Of a stretch of 25,224 nt of DNA, positions 23,714-25,224 are shown piece after piece. Source of the stretch: Clostridiales bacterium (lineage in GTDB: Bacteria; Bacillota; Clostridia; Christensenellales; Aristaeellaceae); assembly GCA_004555155.1 (NCBI GenBank), contig SFJH01000028.1:1-25224 (forward strand), written 5' to 3'. The notes under the pieces are model-generated. The model worked only from the letters and a program-made list of their open reading frames with translations, was not told where the DNA came from and did not search any database. Position 1 is the stretch's first letter. The number at the start of each line of letters is the position of its first letter. The position numbers were made by a program, and so were the translations under genes.

Positions 23714-24895
23714 ATGAAAAACTTTACTTATCAGGTTCCTACGAAATTTGTGTTCGGCCGCGGCACGGAGAACGGCGTCGGCGCGGAGGTGCGCGCGCTG
23801 GGCGGCACGAAGGTGCTGATCCACTACGGCGGCGGTTCGGCGGTGCGCTCGGGCCTGATCGATCGGGTAAAGGCCTCGCTGGACGCCGAGGGAATCGCCC
23901 ATGTGGAGCTGGGCGGCGTGCAGCCGAATCCCCGCGACACGATGGTCTACAAGGGCATCGAGCTGGCCAGGCGCGAGGGCGTCGATTTCGTGCTGGCCGT
24001 CGGCGGCGGATCGAGCATCGATTCCTCCAAGGCCATCGCCCATGGATTGAAGTACGACGGCGATTTCTGGGATTTCTTCTGCGGCAAGGCGTCGCCCAGG
24101 GAGACCACGCTTCTGGGCGTGGTGCTGACCATGTCGGCAGCGGGCAGCGAGTCGTCCAACAGCTGCGTCATCACGCAGGAGTCCACGCTGACCAAGCGCG
24201 GCCTGCGCAGCGAGCTGAACCGCCCGAAGTTCGCCATCATGAACCCGGAGCTGGCCATGACGCTGCCGCCCTATCAGATTGCCTGCGGCGCGACGGACAT
24301 TCTGGCCCACATCATGGAGCGCTATTTCACCTGTGAGCCGGACGTGGATCTCACCGACCGGCTTTGCGAGGGCGCGATGCAGGCCGTCATCCGCGCGGCG
24401 AAGATCGCCGTGCAGGATCCTTCCAATTATGACGCGCAGGCGCAGCTGATGTGGGGCAGCACGATTGCGCACAACGAGACGGTGGGCGTCGGCCGCGTGG
24501 GCGACTGGGGCTCCCATCAGATCGAGCACGAGCTGTCCGCGCTTTACGATGTGGCCCATGGCGCGGGCCTGGCTGTGGTGTTCCCGGCGTGGATGCGCTA
24601 TCAGATGCACAAGAACGTGATGCGCTTTGCGCAGTTCGCCGTGCGCGTCTACGGATGCCCGATGGACTTTGAGCATCCCGAGAAGACCGCCCTGGCCGGC
24701 ATCGAGGCCCACGAGGCCTTCCTGCGCTCCATCGGCATGCCCATCACCCTCAGGGAGCTGGGCGCGAAGGCCGAGGACATCCCTGCGCTGGCCGCGAAGA
24801 CCAAGAAGACAGATCCGGTCAACCAGACCACCGGCGGCGCCTTCCCCATGAAGGTGCCGGACATCGAGGCAATTCTGAGAATCGCGGACCGGTGA
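23714..24895 (+). CDS. Iron-containing (group III) alcohol dehydrogenase, YqhD/BdhA type
   Basis: The predicted protein has 393 residues, normal for YqhD and butanol dehydrogenases. It reduces aldehydes to alcohols with NAD(P)H in the cytoplasm. Visible are the N-terminal FVFGRGTE, the nucleotide motif GGGSSIDSSKAIA (97-109), NPELAMTLP (177-185), and the metal ligands D195, H199, H268 and H282 (ACGATDILAHIMERYF, SHQIEHELSALYDVAHGAG), one residue offset from YqhD. GGAGGAAAGG lies before ATG 23714. Placed after the SGNH hydrolase, it could process an aldehyde related to the ester, but this link is inference. Confidence 0.93.
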   Translation: MKNFTYQVPTKFVFGRGTENGVGAEVRALGGTKVLIHYGGGSAVRSGLIDRVKASLDAEGIAHVELGGVQPNPRDTMVYKGIELARREGVDFVLAVGGGSSIDSSKAIAHGLKYDGDFWDFFCGKASPRETTLLGVVLTMSAAGSESSNSCVITQESTLTKRGLRSELNRPKFAIMNPELAMTLPPYQIACGATDILAHIMERYFTCEPDVDLTDRLCEGAMQAVIRAAKIAVQDPSNYDAQAQLMWGSTIAHNETVGVGRVGDWGSHQIEHELSALYDVAHGAGLAVVFPAWMRYQMHKNVMRFAQFAVRVYGCPMDFEHPEKTALAGIEAHEAFLRSIGMPITLRELGAKAEDIPALAAKTKKTDPVNQTTGGAFPMKVPDIEAILRIADR

Positions 24896-24906
24896 GAAAA
24901 GCAAAA

Positions 24907-24938
24907 GCGGCGCCTGTTCCAGCGGGAACAGGCGCCGC
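24907..24938. terminator. Strong hairpin after the alcohol dehydrogenase gene
   Basis: GCGGCGCCTGTTCC (24907-24920) and GGAACAGGCGCCGC (24925-24938) pair perfectly around AGCG. On the plus strand no T-run follows. On the minus strand the tract after it is TTTTGCTTTTC, so it looks like a better terminator for transcription coming from the IS side. Confidence 0.7.
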
Positions 24939-25009
24939 ACAGACTGTAGAAAAAGCTCCCGCAGAACAGCCTGTGAGATCGAGCGCGGCGGCGTGTACGG
25001 CGCGCTCGG

Positions 25010-25040
25010 ATTTTTCCGCAAGCGCAAGCGGCGGAAAAAT
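25010..25040. repeat. Inverted repeat near the IS end
   Basis: ATTTTTCCGC (25010-25019) and GCGGAAAAAT (25031-25040) are exact reverse complements around an 11-base loop. A second pair, GAGCGCG/CGCGCTC (24981-24987 and 25001-25007), sits just before. Function unknown; the 24939-25083 stretch has no gene. Confidence 0.5.
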
Positions 25041-25083
25041 TGTTCCTTCCGTCAGGAAATCGCCCGGAAAAACGTGAGATTTT

Positions 25084-25224
25084 GGCTCTGTGTCAAATGT
25101 AGGGGTGAAAAGAGAAAGATAACAGAATTCTCTTGCGGAAATGAGAGAAGTTCTGGTATCCAAAGGAAGTCCTTTTGAGCGTCTTGATGGCGTTGTTGCA
25201 GCCCTCGGTGAAGCCGTTGGAAAG
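25084..25224 (-). mobile_element. End of an ISL3-family insertion sequence, continuing past the window
   Basis: From 25084 the sequence GGCTCTGTGTCAAATG has the look of ISL3-family terminal inverted repeats, which commonly begin GGCTCTTTGTCAA or close to it. The transposase reading frame on the minus strand ends within this repeat, as is common in the family. The eight bases outside (25076-25083, GAGATTTT) would be the target duplication to match at the other end. The terminus is inferred from memory of the family. Confidence 0.7.
25093..25224 (-). CDS. ISL3-family transposase, C-terminal end only
   Basis: The minus-strand frame entering from the window edge gives 43 residues before TGA (25095-25093). 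It contains LSNGFTEGCNNAIKTLKRTSFGYQNFSHFRKRIL, split here as LSNGFTEGCNNAIKTLKR and SFGYQNFSHFRKRIL. This is the conserved C-terminal end of DDE transposases of the ISL3 (IS204/IS1001/IS1096/IS1165) family; the E of TEG is expected to be the last catalytic acid. The visible part has no frameshift, so the element may be intact, but most of it lies outside. Confidence 0.88.
   Translation of the reverse strand, partial: LSNGFTEGCNNAIKTLKRTSFGYQNFSHFRKRILLSFSFHPYI

Noticed and set aside
20948..25027. A very long open frame (over 1300 codons) on the minus strand
   Set aside because: It lies opposite cdaR, the membrane protein, the hydrolase and the dehydrogenase, all with clear family motifs. 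Its product is rich in His, Arg, Gln and Ala without any domain, as expected from the complement of GC-rich genes.

Overview
The window looks like chromosomal DNA from a high-GC member of the Clostridia. A Christensenellales- or Oscillospirales-like gut lineage is my best guess, but nothing here fixes the taxonomy. Supporting signs are a Firmicutes-style L10 leader, the tig-clpP-clpX block, a cdaA-cdaR pair, strong AGGAGG ribosome binding sites, several GTG or TTG starts, and sigma-70-type promoters with 16-17 base spacers. No tRNA, rRNA, CRISPR array or prophage was seen.

Region 1 (1-9704, + strand) is an accessory envelope/transport cluster and the most unusual part. A membrane-fusion (HlyD-type) protein cut by the window edge is followed by two paralogous secreted proteins. 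Each joins an N-terminal beta-propeller-like half to a C-terminal solute-binding-protein half. Next come two MalF/MalG-type importer permeases, a second HlyD-type adaptor with a coiled-coil hairpin, and a membrane protein with a MacB-type extracytoplasmic domain. No ATPase gene lies in this part of the cluster. Parts of a sugar-type importer and of a MacAB-type exporter therefore seem to share one transcription unit.

Region 2 (9710-13179) holds tig, clpP and clpX on the minus strand: ribosome-bound folding chaperone, protease and unfoldase. clpX converges on region 1 across a shared hairpin terminator.

Region 3 (13285-17004, + strand) carries ribosomal protein and transcription/secretion genes in a rearranged order. 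A consensus promoter, L10 leader, attenuator and rplJ-rplL end at their own terminator. A separate promoter then drives rpmG-secE-nusG-rplK-rplA, again with a terminator. The usual Firmicutes order places rpmG-secE-nusG-rplK-rplA before rplJ-rplL-rpoB-rpoC; rpoBC is not here. Two near-identical candidate L1-binding RNA elements precede rplK and rplA.

Region 4 (17030-19790) has a sodium/dicarboxylate-type symporter with altered substrate-site residues. Facing it is a stand-alone MsmK/UgpC-type ABC ATPase whose promoter is overlapped by a LacI-like palindrome. This ATPase is a plausible energiser for the ATPase-less permeases of region 1.

Region 5 (20056-24895, + strand) has cdaA-cdaR (cyclic di-AMP synthesis and its regulator), a small unknown membrane protein where glmM is often found, an SGNH hydrolase resembling the mycobacterial acyltransferase MsAcT, and a YqhD/BdhA-type alcohol dehydrogenase. 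The window closes with the end of an ISL3-family insertion sequence (25084-25224, minus strand).
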